64,000 nt of DNA from JAEULH01 sp034382075 (GCA_034382075.1 JAXMOZ010000003.1:1-64000); one strand, 5' to 3'; positions 52,591 through 61,205 are shown, counted from the stretch's first letter. Made by a program: numbers and translations. The notes: a model not told the origin generated them from the sequence alone.

Positions 52591-53210
52591 GGCACCAGCT
52601 CGCTGCCGTCCAGCGACGGGTTCCACGGCTCGTTGCGCACGGCGACGCTGGCCGACAGCGGCAACTTGCCGTCGGTGCCGATGATCTTGCCCACCATCGG
52701 CGTGATCAGCGGCCAGTCGTAGCGCAGCCGGTACACGACCACCGATCCGGACTCGCCGGCGCCGTCGGCGCCGCGGTCTCGGTCGCGTTTGCCGTTGGCG
52801 TTGCAATCCTTGAAGGTCTCGCCGCCGTCGTACTTGCCGTTGGCGTTGCCGTCGATGAAATCTTCGCCCTTATCCACGTCCTCGAAGGTCGGGTAGCTGC
52901 GGATCTCCAGGCTGGCGTGATCGAAATCGACGAGGCCCAGGATGTGGTCTTCGACCAGCCCGCGGATGAAGGCTTCGCGCTCGGCCATGGTCGAGCCGCC
53001 GTCCGGAAGCTGCCCGGTGACGCCGTAGCGCGAGGCGTCGCGCAGGCTGCTTTCCATCAGCACGGTGACGAACATCACCAGGCCGAACTCGACGATGCCG
53101 CAGACCATGAGGAAGAACACCGGCCCGCCGAGGGCGAACTCGAGGATCGGCGAGCCGCGCTGGTCCGAGCAGAGCCTTCGGCAGACACCGGGCAGGGGAA
53201 AGATCCGCAT
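52578..53210 (-). CDS. TadE-family minor pilin with calcium-loop-like insert (copy 2)
   Basis: 210 aa. The pseudopilin leader and helix are DQRGSPILEFALGGPVFFLM and VCGIVEFGLVMFVTVLM, with Glu24 at the fifth position after Gly19. At residues 117-150 an insert reads DGNANGKYDGGE and DCNANGKRDRDRGADG: two DxNxNGxxD loops like those of dockerin or EF-hand calcium sites. The remainder, RYDWPLITPMVGKIIGTDGK, is TadE-like. Start ATG at 53210. It is first in the two-gene operon with the other tadE. Calcium binding is an inference from motif shape. Confidence 0.82.
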   Translation of the reverse strand: MRIFPLPGVCRRLCSDQRGSPILEFALGGPVFFLMVCGIVEFGLVMFVTVLMESSLRDASRYGVTGQLPDGGSTMAEREAFIRGLVEDHILGLVDFDHASLEIRSYPTFEDVDKGEDFIDGNANGKYDGGETFKDCNANGKRDRDRGADGAGESGSVVVYRLRYDWPLITPMVGKIIGTDGKLPLSASVAVRNEPWNPSLDGSELVPCTL

Positions 53211-53442
53211 GGTCGGGTGGCCGGGGCGCCGGCGGCTCCACGCTTCGCTGTTGAACGCAACGCCGTTATTATACGGCTCTCTGGGAGTACATCCTAAAGC
53301 CGATATTGCTGGCAGTCTTTGCGCTCTGTGCTTGCAAAGTTTGTGAGGACGGTGGAGCGCGGCGGCCCCGCCTGCGGGCATTGACGCGGCCTTCGATCCG
53401 GCTACGCTGGCCCTCAGGTTCAGGGGACGAAAGGGTCGGGCG

Positions 53443-54303
53443 ATGAAGCTGGTGCGCTTTGGGCCGCAGGGGAGCGAGAAGCCGGGGCTCGTCGACGATG
53501 CCGGCCATGTCCGCGATCTCTCCGGCCACGTCGGCGACATTGCCGGCGAGGTTCTCGCCCCCGACCGGTTGCGGCGGCTGGCCGGGATCGATCCGCAAAC
53601 GCTGCCGCTGGTGGAAAGCCCCGGCCGCCTCGGCCCGCCGGTCGCGGGGGTCGGCAAGATCCTCGCCATCGGCCTCAACTACCGCGAGCACGCCGAGGAG
53701 ACCGGGGCCGCGGTCCGCTCCGACCCGATGCTGTTCTCCAAGGCGATCACCGCGCTCAGCGGCCCCAACGACCCGATCGTGCTGCCGCGCGGCTCGGAGA
53801 AGACCGACTGGGAGGTGGAGCTCGCGGTGATCATCGGCAGCCGCGCCGCGTACGTCGACGAGGACGAGGCGCTGGACGTGATCGCCGGCTACGCGGTGAT
53901 CAACGACGTGTCCGAGCGCGCCTTCCAGAAGGAGCGCGGCGGCCAGTTCATCAAGGGCAAGAGCGCCGACAGCTTCGGCCCGCTGGGGCCATGGCTGGTG
54001 ACCCGCGACGAGATCGCCGATCCGCAAGACTTGGCGCTGTGGTGCGACCTTAACGGCGAACGGCGCCAGGACTCGACCACCGCGCGGATGATCTTCCCGG
54101 TGGCGTACCTGGTCAGCCACATCAGCCAGTTCATGACGCTGCTTCCCGGCGACGTCATCGCCACCGGCACCCCCGCCGGCGTCGGCATGGGCTGCAAGCC
54201 GCCGCGCTACCTGCGCGAAGGCGACGTGCTCGAGTGCGGGGTCGAGGCCCTGGGCCGCCAGCGCCACGAAGTCATCGCATTCGAGGCGACGGGCGGGAGC
54301 TGA
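53443..54303 (+). CDS. Fumarylacetoacetate hydrolase-family protein
   Basis: 286-aa FAH-family enzyme. Members hydrolyse or decarboxylate 2,4-diketo acids, such as acylpyruvates, in aromatic degradation. The metal-binding acidic set is visible in DWEVELAVIIG (Glu-x-Glu); other signatures are GLNYREHAEETG, GYAVINDVSERAFQ and LPGDVIATGTPAGVGMG. The substrate cannot be told. Start ATG at 53443 after GGGGACGAAAGG. It is transcribed away from the tadE pair across a 230-bp gap. Confidence 0.9.
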   Translation: MKLVRFGPQGSEKPGLVDDAGHVRDLSGHVGDIAGEVLAPDRLRRLAGIDPQTLPLVESPGRLGPPVAGVGKILAIGLNYREHAEETGAAVRSDPMLFSKAITALSGPNDPIVLPRGSEKTDWEVELAVIIGSRAAYVDEDEALDVIAGYAVINDVSERAFQKERGGQFIKGKSADSFGPLGPWLVTRDEIADPQDLALWCDLNGERRQDSTTARMIFPVAYLVSHISQFMTLLPGDVIATGTPAGVGMGCKPPRYLREGDVLECGVEALGRQRHEVIAFEATGGS

Positions 54304-54341
54304 AGGCCCCGCCTCACGACGACGCACTTCAACGCAGAACA

Positions 54342-55172
54342 ACAACAGTTCGTGGATGGCCGTGACAAGAATAACAAGTACGGCGATGACGGGGTGGAGG
54401 TGGCAGGGGCCGTGCTCCTCTCGTCATGAGCGCGCTTGTCGCGGTCATCCACGTCTACATGGCAGCAGACCAACCCCTGGATCGCCGTAACGAGTACGGC
54501 GGTGACGGGGTGGAGGTGGCAGGGCCATGGTCCTCTCGTCATGACCGCGCTTGTCGCGGTCATCCACGTCTACATGGCAGCAGACCAACCCCTGGATCGC
54601 CGCGACAAGTTACGGCGATGACGAGGTGTGGGTGGCAGGGGCCGTGCTCCTCTCGTCATGACCGCGCTTGTCGCGGTCATCCACGTCTACATGGCAGCAG
54701 ACCAACCCCTGGATCGCCGTAACAAGTACGGCGATGACGGGGTGTTGGTGGCAGGGCCATGCTCCTCTCGTCATGACCGCGCGTGTCGCGGTCATCCACG
54801 TCTACATGGCAGCAGACCAACCCCTGGATCGCCGCAACAAGGACGGCGGTCATGTCCCTGGTGATGGTGTAGGTGGCAGGGCCATGCTCCTCTCGTCATG
54901 ACCGCGCTTGTCGCGGTCATCCACGTCTTGATGTGCAGCCATCTTCAGGCGGCTGGTGTGGATCGCCGTAACGAGTACGGCGATGACGGGGTGTAGGTGG
55001 CAGGGCCATGCTCCTCTCGTCATGACCGCACTTGTCGCGGTCATCCACGTCTACATGGCAGCAGACCAACCCCTGGATCGCCGCAACAAGGACGGCGATG
55101 ACGGGGTGGAGGTGGCAGGGGCCGTGCTCCTCTCGTCATGACCGCGCTTGTCGCGGTCATCCACGTCTTCAC
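54342..55172. repeat. Family B tandem array, seven units of 115-125 bp
   Basis: Units start with TCGTCATGA at 54421, 54536, 54653, 54768, 54893, 55017 and 55133, giving spacings of 115, 117, 115, 125, 124 and 116. Each unit has a hairpin ACCGCGCTTGTCGCGGT, the spacer CTACATGGCAGCAGACCAAC, and a second hairpin TCGCCGTAACGAGTACGGCG-A. The unit at 54893 has a different spacer (CTTGATGTGCAGCCATCTTC). It fills the space between two convergent genes. The spacers are shared, so it is not CRISPR. Confidence 0.9.
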
Positions 55173-55213
55173 TTCCAGCCGGCAGATCCCGTGAAGAGGG
55201 ACTTCGCCCTCCC

Positions 55214-55882
55214 CTAGAAATCCAGGTTGGCGTAGGTCTCGACCGGGGCGATGCCGGGGACGGTGTCGGCGAGGATCGGGCGGAACGCGGGCCGCGACTT
55301 GATCCGGGCGTACCAGGTCTTGGCGCTCTCGTTGTGCGCCCATGGCACGTCGCCGATGTAGTCGATGCAGGAGAGGTGCGCGGCGGCGGCGATGTCGGCG
55401 AGGCTGAGGCGGTTGCCGGCGAGCCAGTTCCGCCGCTCGGCGAGGAAGCCGATGTAGTCCAGGTGGTAGCGGATGTTGCTCAAGCCCGCGCGGATCGCGT
55501 CCGAACTAGGATAGCCGGTGCGCATCAGCCGCTTCAGCACCTTCTCGCCCACCAGGTTGGCGGTCACCTCGTCGTTGAACTTGCCGTCGAACCAGCCGAC
55601 CAGCCGGCGAACCTCCGCCCGCTCCATGGGCGTCGATCCGTTCAGGGGCGGCGAGGGCGTGGTTTCGTCCAGGTATTCGGCGATGGCGGTGCCGTCGCAG
55701 AGGATCGCGCCTTCCGGCTCGACCATGACCGGCACCTCGCCCGCCGGGTTCATGGTCAGGAACGCGTCACGGCGCTCCCACACCGGCTCGACGCGACAGT
55801 CGGCGTCCAGCTTCTTCTCGCCGAGGACGAGGCGGACCTTCCGGCAGGCCGGCGACAGCCAAAGGTGGTAAAGAGTACGCAT
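55214..55882 (-). CDS. Glutathione S-transferase family protein
   Basis: 222-aa GST-fold protein. The thioredoxin-like N-domain has LYHLWLSPACRKVRLVLGEK with the Ser-Pro-Ala-Cys active-site region, NPAGEVPVMVEPEGAILCDG (the cis-Pro loop), then TAIAEYLDE. The C-terminal helical domain contains LAGNRLSLADIAAAAHLSCI, the N-capping box motif. The substrate is unknown; it may detoxify electrophiles. Start ATG at 55882. It precedes nothing in an obvious operon. Confidence 0.9.
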   Translation of the reverse strand: MRTLYHLWLSPACRKVRLVLGEKKLDADCRVEPVWERRDAFLTMNPAGEVPVMVEPEGAILCDGTAIAEYLDETTPSPPLNGSTPMERAEVRRLVGWFDGKFNDEVTANLVGEKVLKRLMRTGYPSSDAIRAGLSNIRYHLDYIGFLAERRNWLAGNRLSLADIAAAAHLSCIDYIGDVPWAHNESAKTWYARIKSRPAFRPILADTVPGIAPVETYANLDF

Positions 55883-55908
55883 GGCCGTCCACTATACCCA
55901 AAGCCTCT

Positions 55909-57063
55909 TCACGCAAACAGCCGGGCCGCGCCCGGTTCGGCCTCGCGGGCGGCGACGATGAGGTCCGCCACCTCGCGGACCGCGCCGAAGCCGCCCCTGG
56001 CGATGGTGACGAGCCCGGAGATGCGCAGGATCGGCGGTTCGGCGTCGGCCGGGGCGATGGCCAGCCCCACCGCCTGCATGCATTCGAGGTCGTTGATGTC
56101 GTTGCCCATGTAGGCGACGTCGGCGAGGGTGATCCCCTGGTCGGCGACGATCTTCTGCAACACCGGCAGCTTGTCCCCCACCCCCTGGACGCAGGGGATC
56201 TTCAGCTTGCGGCAGCGGGCGGTCACCACCGGGTTTCCCTCCTTGGAGATGACCGCGACCGCAAGCCCCGTCTCGCGCAGCCGGTCCATGCCCATGCCGT
56301 CGCCGCGGCTGCAGAGCACACCCTCGCGGCCGTCCTCGAAGACGACCACCCGGTTGTCGGTCATCACTCCGTCGAAATCGAAGACCAGCAGCCGGATCGC
56401 GGCCAGCCGCGCCGTCGTCCGGCCCATCCAGAGGCGGCGGTGCAAGGCCTCGCCGGCGCACCAGGCGTCCTCGCCCAGCATCCGCAAGGCCGAGAAGGCG
56501 GGAAGGCGATGCAACACGATCCGCCCGCCCAGCGGCGCCGCCCAGTCGCGAAGCTGTGCCGCCTTGGTGATGACGATGGCCCGGTTCTCGGCCAGGCCGG
56601 GGCGAGACGTGCGCGGGCGCGGATCGTCTTCCTGCAGCCGGCCGAAGCCGCCGGCGTCCTCGACCCACAGCGTCTCGGCCGTCTCGTGGACGCCGATCAG
56701 GCTGTCGCCGCCGCGCGCCGCCAGATGACCCAGCGCGGCTTCGATCATCTCCGGCGTGCGCAAGGGCCGGCCCGGATCGAGGATGACGCAGATCTCGCCC
56801 TCCCCGTCCGCGGCAGCCACCGCCTGCGCCACCCGCGCCGCCGCCGCGTCCGCGTCCGCAGCGCCGCCGGCGGCCGTCACCTCCGCACCGGCCCGCTCGG
56901 CGAGCCGCGTCAGAACGCCATCGTCGCTGGCGACGATGGTCCGGCCGATCGAGGCCGAGAGCCGCGCCTGCTCGATCGAGTGCACCAGGAGCGGCCGGCC
57001 GGCGAAGGTCCGCTCCAGGGCCACGCCCGCCTCGGCAAGCGCGGGAATGATGGCGACGGTCAT
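55909..57063 (-). CDS. Cytidylyltransferase-like / KdsC-type HAD phosphatase fusion (NeuA-like)
   Basis: 384-aa two-domain protein. Residues 1-215 follow the fold of CMP-sialic acid/CMP-KDO cytidylyltransferases, but the CTP-binding start, normally IPARGGSKRI-like, is IIPALAEAGVALE, so the Arg and Lys are missing. SIEQARLSASIGRTIVASDD matches better. From 225 a KdsC-type HAD domain is complete: DFDGVMTDN (229-237), VISKEGNPVV, VGDKLPVLQKI and YMGNDINDLECM. The phosphatase half is probably active on a sugar-acid 8/9-phosphate; the transferase half may be impaired or altered. Confidence 0.82.
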   Translation of the reverse strand: MTVAIIPALAEAGVALERTFAGRPLLVHSIEQARLSASIGRTIVASDDGVLTRLAERAGAEVTAAGGAADADAAAARVAQAVAAADGEGEICVILDPGRPLRTPEMIEAALGHLAARGGDSLIGVHETAETLWVEDAGGFGRLQEDDPRPRTSRPGLAENRAIVITKAAQLRDWAAPLGGRIVLHRLPAFSALRMLGEDAWCAGEALHRRLWMGRTTARLAAIRLLVFDFDGVMTDNRVVVFEDGREGVLCSRGDGMGMDRLRETGLAVAVISKEGNPVVTARCRKLKIPCVQGVGDKLPVLQKIVADQGITLADVAYMGNDINDLECMQAVGLAIAPADAEPPILRISGLVTIARGGFGAVREVADLIVAAREAEPGAARLFA

Positions 57064-57148
57064 GGAACCCCCTCGAGCTGACGAAGACGCCGGTGCGCCC
57101 CGGCGGGCGATAAGCCAGGCGAGCGATAAGCCGGGCGGCGCCGCCGCG

Positions 57149-57880
57149 TCAATCCTCCGCCGTCGCCGCTCCGGAATGGACGCGCACCGCTTCGACGCCG
57201 TCGTCGGTGACCCGCGCCTCCAGCGCGAAGTCGAACAGGTCGCACTGCAGGCACAGCACCGGGTCCTCCTTCGGCAGGTAGGCCTTGTCGCCGCGGAGGA
57301 ACTTTTGCGCCGTCTCGTGGCCGACGATCTCGGCCACCGCGGCCAGGTGGTCGTACGGGGCGCCGGTCAGGAGCGAGGCGATGTAGTCGCCGCAGCGCTC
57401 GTCTTCCGGCGCCGGCACCTTGGAGCGGATGCCCATGGCGACGATGCTGACAACCGCCGGCCGCTGCGCGCGGATGGCCTCGGCGGTGGCCCTGGCGGTC
57501 AGGTAGGAGGCGAGGTAGACCCTGTCTGCGACCTCCAGCGCCGCGAGCGCGCCGGTGACGCCGGAGGTGGTGCGGTGGACCACCGTGCGGCCTTGGAACA
57601 TGGCCGGGCCGTTCCGCAAGATGAGGTAGGGAGAGTTGGTCAGGTCGAAGCCGTCGATGGGACGCTCGTTGTGCTCGCCGACGAGGACGGGGCGTGGAGC
57701 CCCCCTCTCCCTCTCCTTCCAGGCGAGGCAGCGGCCGATGTCGCCCTCCAGCACGATCCGCTTCGCGCCGCAGGCATAGAGCAGCGGCTCGCAGGTAAAG
57801 GCGCGAAAGACGTCGATGACGACGGCGATGCCGCGCGCGGCCGCGGCGCCCCCGGCCAGCGACAACCTGGCAATCTGCAT
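57149..57880 (-). CDS. ComB-like 2-phosphosulfolactate phosphatase family protein
   Basis: 243-aa protein of the ComB family, Mg-dependent phosphatases first known from coenzyme M synthesis and common in bacteria that do not make it. Signatures are VVIDVFRAFTCEPLLYACGA near the N-terminus, NSPYLILRNGPAMFQGRTVV, then HRTTSGVTGALAAL and the acidic DERCGDYIASLL. The ATG at 57880 fits the family start; the open frame extends beyond it without homology. The true substrate in this organism is unknown. Confidence 0.82.
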   Translation of the reverse strand: MQIARLSLAGGAAAARGIAVVIDVFRAFTCEPLLYACGAKRIVLEGDIGRCLAWKERERGAPRPVLVGEHNERPIDGFDLTNSPYLILRNGPAMFQGRTVVHRTTSGVTGALAALEVADRVYLASYLTARATAEAIRAQRPAVVSIVAMGIRSKVPAPEDERCGDYIASLLTGAPYDHLAAVAEIVGHETAQKFLRGDKAYLPKEDPVLCLQCDLFDFALEARVTDDGVEAVRVHSGAATAED

Positions 57881-57940
57881 CTGCCCCCCTTCGCTGTTGC
57901 GCGTTGTCCGCCGGGGCCCGGCACCCCTATGATTGCCGCC

Positions 57941-58342
57941 ATGAACCGCACGGCACTGGTCATCCCGCTCTGGGTCGCCGCCGGCGCCGCCATCGGCGGC
58001 CTCGCCCGCTACTGGTGCTCGGGCGCCATCGCCCACGCCTTCGGCGAGACCTTCCCCTGGGGCACCCTGATCGTCAACGTCGTCGGCTCGACCCTGATCG
58101 GCTTCGTCTTCGTCGTCACTGGGCCGGACGGCCGGGTGCTGATGGAGACCGCCCATCGCCAGTTCATCATGACCGGGATCTTCGGCGGCTTCACCACCTT
58201 CTCGTCGTTCAGCCTGCAGACGCTGACCCTGCTGCAGGAGGGCGAACGGCTCTACGCCCTGGCCAACATCGCCCTCTCCGTCGGGCTGTGCCTGTTGGGC
58301 GTCTGGCTCGGCGCCGTCCTCGGCGCGCTGGTCAATCGCTGA
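57941..58342 (+). CDS. crcB: Fluoride channel CrcB/FluC
   Basis: 133-aa dual-topology fluoride exporter with four membrane segments. Family motifs are GAAIGGLARYWCSG (Gly and Arg), WGTLIVNVVGSTLIGF (the conserved Asn) and GIFGGFTTFSSFSLQTLTLL (the Phe box and sodium site). An in-frame ATG at 57929 would add four residues. It is followed after 11 bp by a DUF190 gene, its usual partner. No fluoride riboswitch is apparent upstream. Confidence 0.94.
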   Translation: MNRTALVIPLWVAAGAAIGGLARYWCSGAIAHAFGETFPWGTLIVNVVGSTLIGFVFVVTGPDGRVLMETAHRQFIMTGIFGGFTTFSSFSLQTLTLLQEGERLYALANIALSVGLCLLGVWLGAVLGALVNR

Positions 58343-58353
58343 GGCCGGGCAGG

Positions 58354-58695
58354 ATGACGCTTCCCGACGACGCCCGCCTGCTGAGGATCTTCTTCGGCGA
58401 GGACGACAAGGCCGCGGGGAAGCCGCTCTACGAGGCGCTGGTGGAGCTCGCCCGCAAGCAGGGCTTGGCCGGGGCCACCGTCTTGCGCGGGCCCATGGGC
58501 TTCGGCCGGGCGAGCCGGCTGCACACCGCCAAGATCCTCAGGCTGTCTCAGGACCTGCCGGTGGTCGTGGAGATCGTCGAGGCGGAGGAAAGGCTTCGCG
58601 ACTTCGTCAGCGCCGCGGAGCCGCTGCTCGGCAGCGTGCTGGTGACCTTGGAGCGGGTCGAGGTGATCCGCTACGGCAAGGGGCAAGACGCCTAA
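58354..58695 (+). CDS. DUF190 family protein
   Basis: 113 aa. DUF190 proteins are small PII-like (ferredoxin-fold) proteins often encoded with crcB. The sequence shows LLRIFFGEDDKAAGKPLYEA, GLAGATVLRGPMGFGRASRL and ILRLSQDLPVVVEIVEAEER, the standard core. Start ATG at 58354, 11 bp after crcB, so co-transcribed. The role in fluoride tolerance is inferred from the pairing. Confidence 0.9.
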   Translation: MTLPDDARLLRIFFGEDDKAAGKPLYEALVELARKQGLAGATVLRGPMGFGRASRLHTAKILRLSQDLPVVVEIVEAEERLRDFVSAAEPLLGSVLVTLERVEVIRYGKGQDA

Positions 58696-59350
58696 CCGCG
58701 TGGCAGCGCCGTCACAATGCGCCCTCTTTGCGACGAGGAACCCGTCGCCGGACTTCGCGGCCGCCAATTGACGCCGGGGGAAAATCGGCGTCGATGCAAC
58801 CTTAAGTGGCTGCCTGCCCTAGGGCAGCCGGCCAGTCCCGGATCTTCCTCCCCGCCTGACCGCTTTTGGTGAAGAACAGGGTTCAAGATCCTGAACCGAG
58901 CTTTGTCCCGCGTTCGAGACGTTTTCAGGAGCACGGAAAAAACAAGAGCGCGAAGCTTTGCCGGCCCGGTGCCGGCATTTGTGCCTCTGCACCGGCCCGA
59001 CTTGGCCCCGGCGAGGAAATGGCGACGACTAACCCATTTGGTCGCTTGCCACCATTGCAGCCAAGTTCGCGATCCTATTCAATATTGAAGCACGAAGGTA
59101 AGTTCTTTCTGGCCCGAGTAGCAGAGACGTGTAATCCATTTGCAGTACCCGCGCCGGCTTGTCCCGTAACGTGTACTTGAACACATGGGCTCTGTCGGCG
59201 ATTCCTGCACGGCTCCCTTTGCGCGCATTATCATAAAGATGGACGCCGAGCCCAAAAGTAGTATGCTCTTTGGCGATGGCGAGGGGAGAATCAACAGCTT
59301 ATTGGCGGGCACCGCCACGGAGGCGAACTGACAAGACTGGAGGTCGAACC
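58696..59350. promoter_or_regulatory. Long leader region upstream of the luxR-type gene
   Basis: 655 bp without a supported gene. It contains the perfect 12-bp palindrome TTCAATATTGAA (59078-59089) and a small dyad GTGT-ACTTGA-ACAC (about 59171-59184). The part from 59070 on is AT-richer than its surroundings. These may be operator sites or promoter DNA. The minus-strand frame at 59079-59366 (95 aa) was judged spurious. Confidence 0.4.
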
Positions 59351-60184
59351 ATGGTGCAAGCAGCACGTGTGGGAGGCGCGAGGGGGCTCCTTACGGTTTC
59401 TAGGACGACGACGGCTTACGAGCCCATGAAGGGATCGCGAAACGCCGACAAGCCGCGGATCGTCTTGATCGACCCGCGGCCGCTGACGCGGGAATCGGTG
59501 GTCAATCTGCTCAACACGGCGGCGCGGGAGTTCGCCGTCTTGCCCATCTCCGCCGCGGGGGAGATCACCGAGGCAGCGACGGACAACGCCGGGCTGGTGC
59601 TCCTCAACGTGGGGTTCGCGCTCCTGTCCGACGCCTGGGTGGAAGAGGAGATTCGAACGATCGCGGACCGGATGCCGCAGGTCCCGCTAATCCTTTTGTG
59701 TGACTCGGAAGACATAGGCCAGGTCACCGAGGCCCTTGGCCGCGGTGTGCGCGGCTACATCCCAACCACTTTCAATCCGCGGGTGGCGGTGGAGGCCATG
59801 CGGCTGGTCCATGCCGGCGGCACCTTCGTTCCCGCCAGCGCCCTCAAGCAGTGCGGCAACGGCCATCGCCGCATCGAGGGCGAGCAGGGCGACGCGGGCG
59901 AACCGGCAGCGCCGGCGGCCGAAGCCGCCGCGCCCCCGACGGAGGCGGGCAACGGCGAGGCGCTGTTGCGCGAACTCACCCCGCGGCAGCGGGAGGTTCT
60001 TCGCCTCCTCTGCGAGGGCAAGCCGAACAAAATCATCGCCCACGCGCTGCACATGCAGGAGGGCACGGTCAAGGTGCACGTCCGCCAGATCATGAAAAAG
60101 CTCAAGGCGACCAACCGAACCCAGGTCGCGTTCCTCGCCAACCGGGTCGGCCTCGACAAGACCCCGGGCTCCAATTCCGCATAG
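59351..60184 (+). CDS. LuxR-family response-regulator-like transcription factor with atypical receiver
   Basis: 277 aa. Residues 35-165 have the receiver fold (PRIVLIDPRPLTRESVVNLL, then LVLLNVG, PLILLCDSEDIGQ and GVRGYIPTTFNPRVAVEAMR). The phospho-acceptor Asp is replaced by Asn86. After an Ala/Glu/Pro linker, the HTH domain is canonical: ELTPRQREVLRLLCEGKPNK, then GTVKVHVRQIMKKLKATNRT. It should bind DNA but not be controlled by phosphorylation. Start ATG at 59351 with GGAGG 7 nt upstream. No kinase gene is nearby. Confidence 0.88.
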   Translation: MVQAARVGGARGLLTVSRTTTAYEPMKGSRNADKPRIVLIDPRPLTRESVVNLLNTAAREFAVLPISAAGEITEAATDNAGLVLLNVGFALLSDAWVEEEIRTIADRMPQVPLILLCDSEDIGQVTEALGRGVRGYIPTTFNPRVAVEAMRLVHAGGTFVPASALKQCGNGHRRIEGEQGDAGEPAAPAAEAAAPPTEAGNGEALLRELTPRQREVLRLLCEGKPNKIIAHALHMQEGTVKVHVRQIMKKLKATNRTQVAFLANRVGLDKTPGSNSA

Positions 60185-60269
60185 CAGGCCTGCCTGCGGC
60201 ACCGGGCTCACACTGGGCCTGACCATTTACGGGGGGCCTCCGCCTGGAACACCCGATGCTGATATTACA

Positions 60270-60338
60270 AGGGCGGGTTAGCCGCAGGCGTAACCCGCCG
60301 ATCTGCGGCGGGTCCGGCTTCGCCTTGACCCGCCCTAC
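60270..60338. repeat. REP-like palindromic element, family A copy 5
   Basis: AGGGCGGGTTAGCCGCAGGC and CCTTGACCCGCCCTAC enclose the two palindromic halves GCGGGTTA/TAACCCGC and GCGGGTCCGG/GACCCGC. It is followed by GCGCCACGCCGCTC, as in copy 2. It lies between two convergent genes. Confidence 0.8.
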
Positions 60339-60437
60339 GCGCCACGCCGCTCGGGAGGACTGTCTTGTAGAGGCAATGCATCAACCCAGCCACTCGAACC
60401 CGCAAGCAGCTTCGTCGAATAGGCGCGCCCGCCGCCG

Positions 60438-61205
60438 TCACAACGTCTGGCGCAGGAACTCCATTGTCCGCGACCAGGCCAACGCCGCATCGGCCTCGTC
60501 GTAGCGGCCGCCGGAGGGATTGGCGAAAGCGTGGTCGGCCTCGTACCAGTAGACCGTGACCGGCTTGCCGGCCTCGGCCATGGCCCGCTGGAATGAGGCC
60601 ACCATGGGCTCGTTGATGAACTCGTCGCGGGTGGCGAAGTGGCCCAGCACCGGCCCCTTCAGTTTGGCCAGCTGGTCGGCCGGCTTATCGACCCTGCCAT
60701 AGTAGACCACGGTCGCATCCACCGGCTCGGCGATGGACGCGTTCAGCGCCCAGCCGCCGCCGAAGCACCAGCCCATCACCGCCACCTTGCCGGTCGCCTT
60801 CTCGTGGGTCTTGAGCCAATCGAGCCAGGAGACCAGCGTGTCGGTCGCGGCCCCGGGATCGACCGCCTGCATCAGCGCCTGCGCCCCTTCCCGGTCGCTC
60901 GCGCTCTTGCCGGCATAGAGATCCACCGCGAACGCCAGGAACCCCTGCCCGGCGAGATCGGCGGCCACCGCCTTGATCTGGTCGTTGAGGCCCCACCACT
61001 CGTGGATCAGCACGATGGCCGGCGCCGGCGTCGTCTCCGGCGCCGCCAGGGCGGCTGAGACCTTGCGCCCGCCGGCGGTGGTCAGCGTCACCTCCTGCAG
61101 CGATCCGGCGGCGGCGCGCGCGAGCGTGGGGTCGGCCAGCACCGCGGCCAGCGGCAGGCTGCCCAAGCCCCGGATGAGATGGCGACGGCTGAACGTCAAG
61201 GTCAT
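60438..61205 (-). CDS. Dienelactone hydrolase family protein with Tat-type signal
   Basis: 255-aa alpha/beta hydrolase of the dienelactone hydrolase type. The Tat-like leader is SRRHLIRGLGSLPLAAVLAD. IVLIHEWWGLNDQIKAVAAD holds the oxyanion region. The catalytic triad is Cys147 in GWCFGG, Asp194 in HFATRDEF, and His225 in EADHAFANP. Export to the periplasm is likely. Members split dienelactones or other cyclic esters; the natural substrate is unknown. Confidence 0.9.
   Translation of the reverse strand: MTLTFSRRHLIRGLGSLPLAAVLADPTLARAAAGSLQEVTLTTAGGRKVSAALAAPETTPAPAIVLIHEWWGLNDQIKAVAADLAGQGFLAFAVDLYAGKSASDREGAQALMQAVDPGAATDTLVSWLDWLKTHEKATGKVAVMGWCFGGGWALNASIAEPVDATVVYYGRVDKPADQLAKLKGPVLGHFATRDEFINEPMVASFQRAMAEAGKPVTVYWYEADHAFANPSGGRYDEADAALAWSRTMEFLRQTL

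Noticed and set aside
54342..55172. CRISPR array
   Set aside because: Units are 115-125 bp and both the hairpins and the intervening spacers are repeated; CRISPR spacers must be unique. No cas gene is nearby.
57881..57940. Fluoride riboswitch upstream of crcB
   Set aside because: The gap to the divergent ComB-like gene is only 60 bp and none of the conserved riboswitch core could be seen.
59079..59366. 95-codon minus-strand frame upstream of the LuxR-type gene
   Set aside because: No ribosome-binding site, no family similarity, overlaps the LuxR start region and palindromes.
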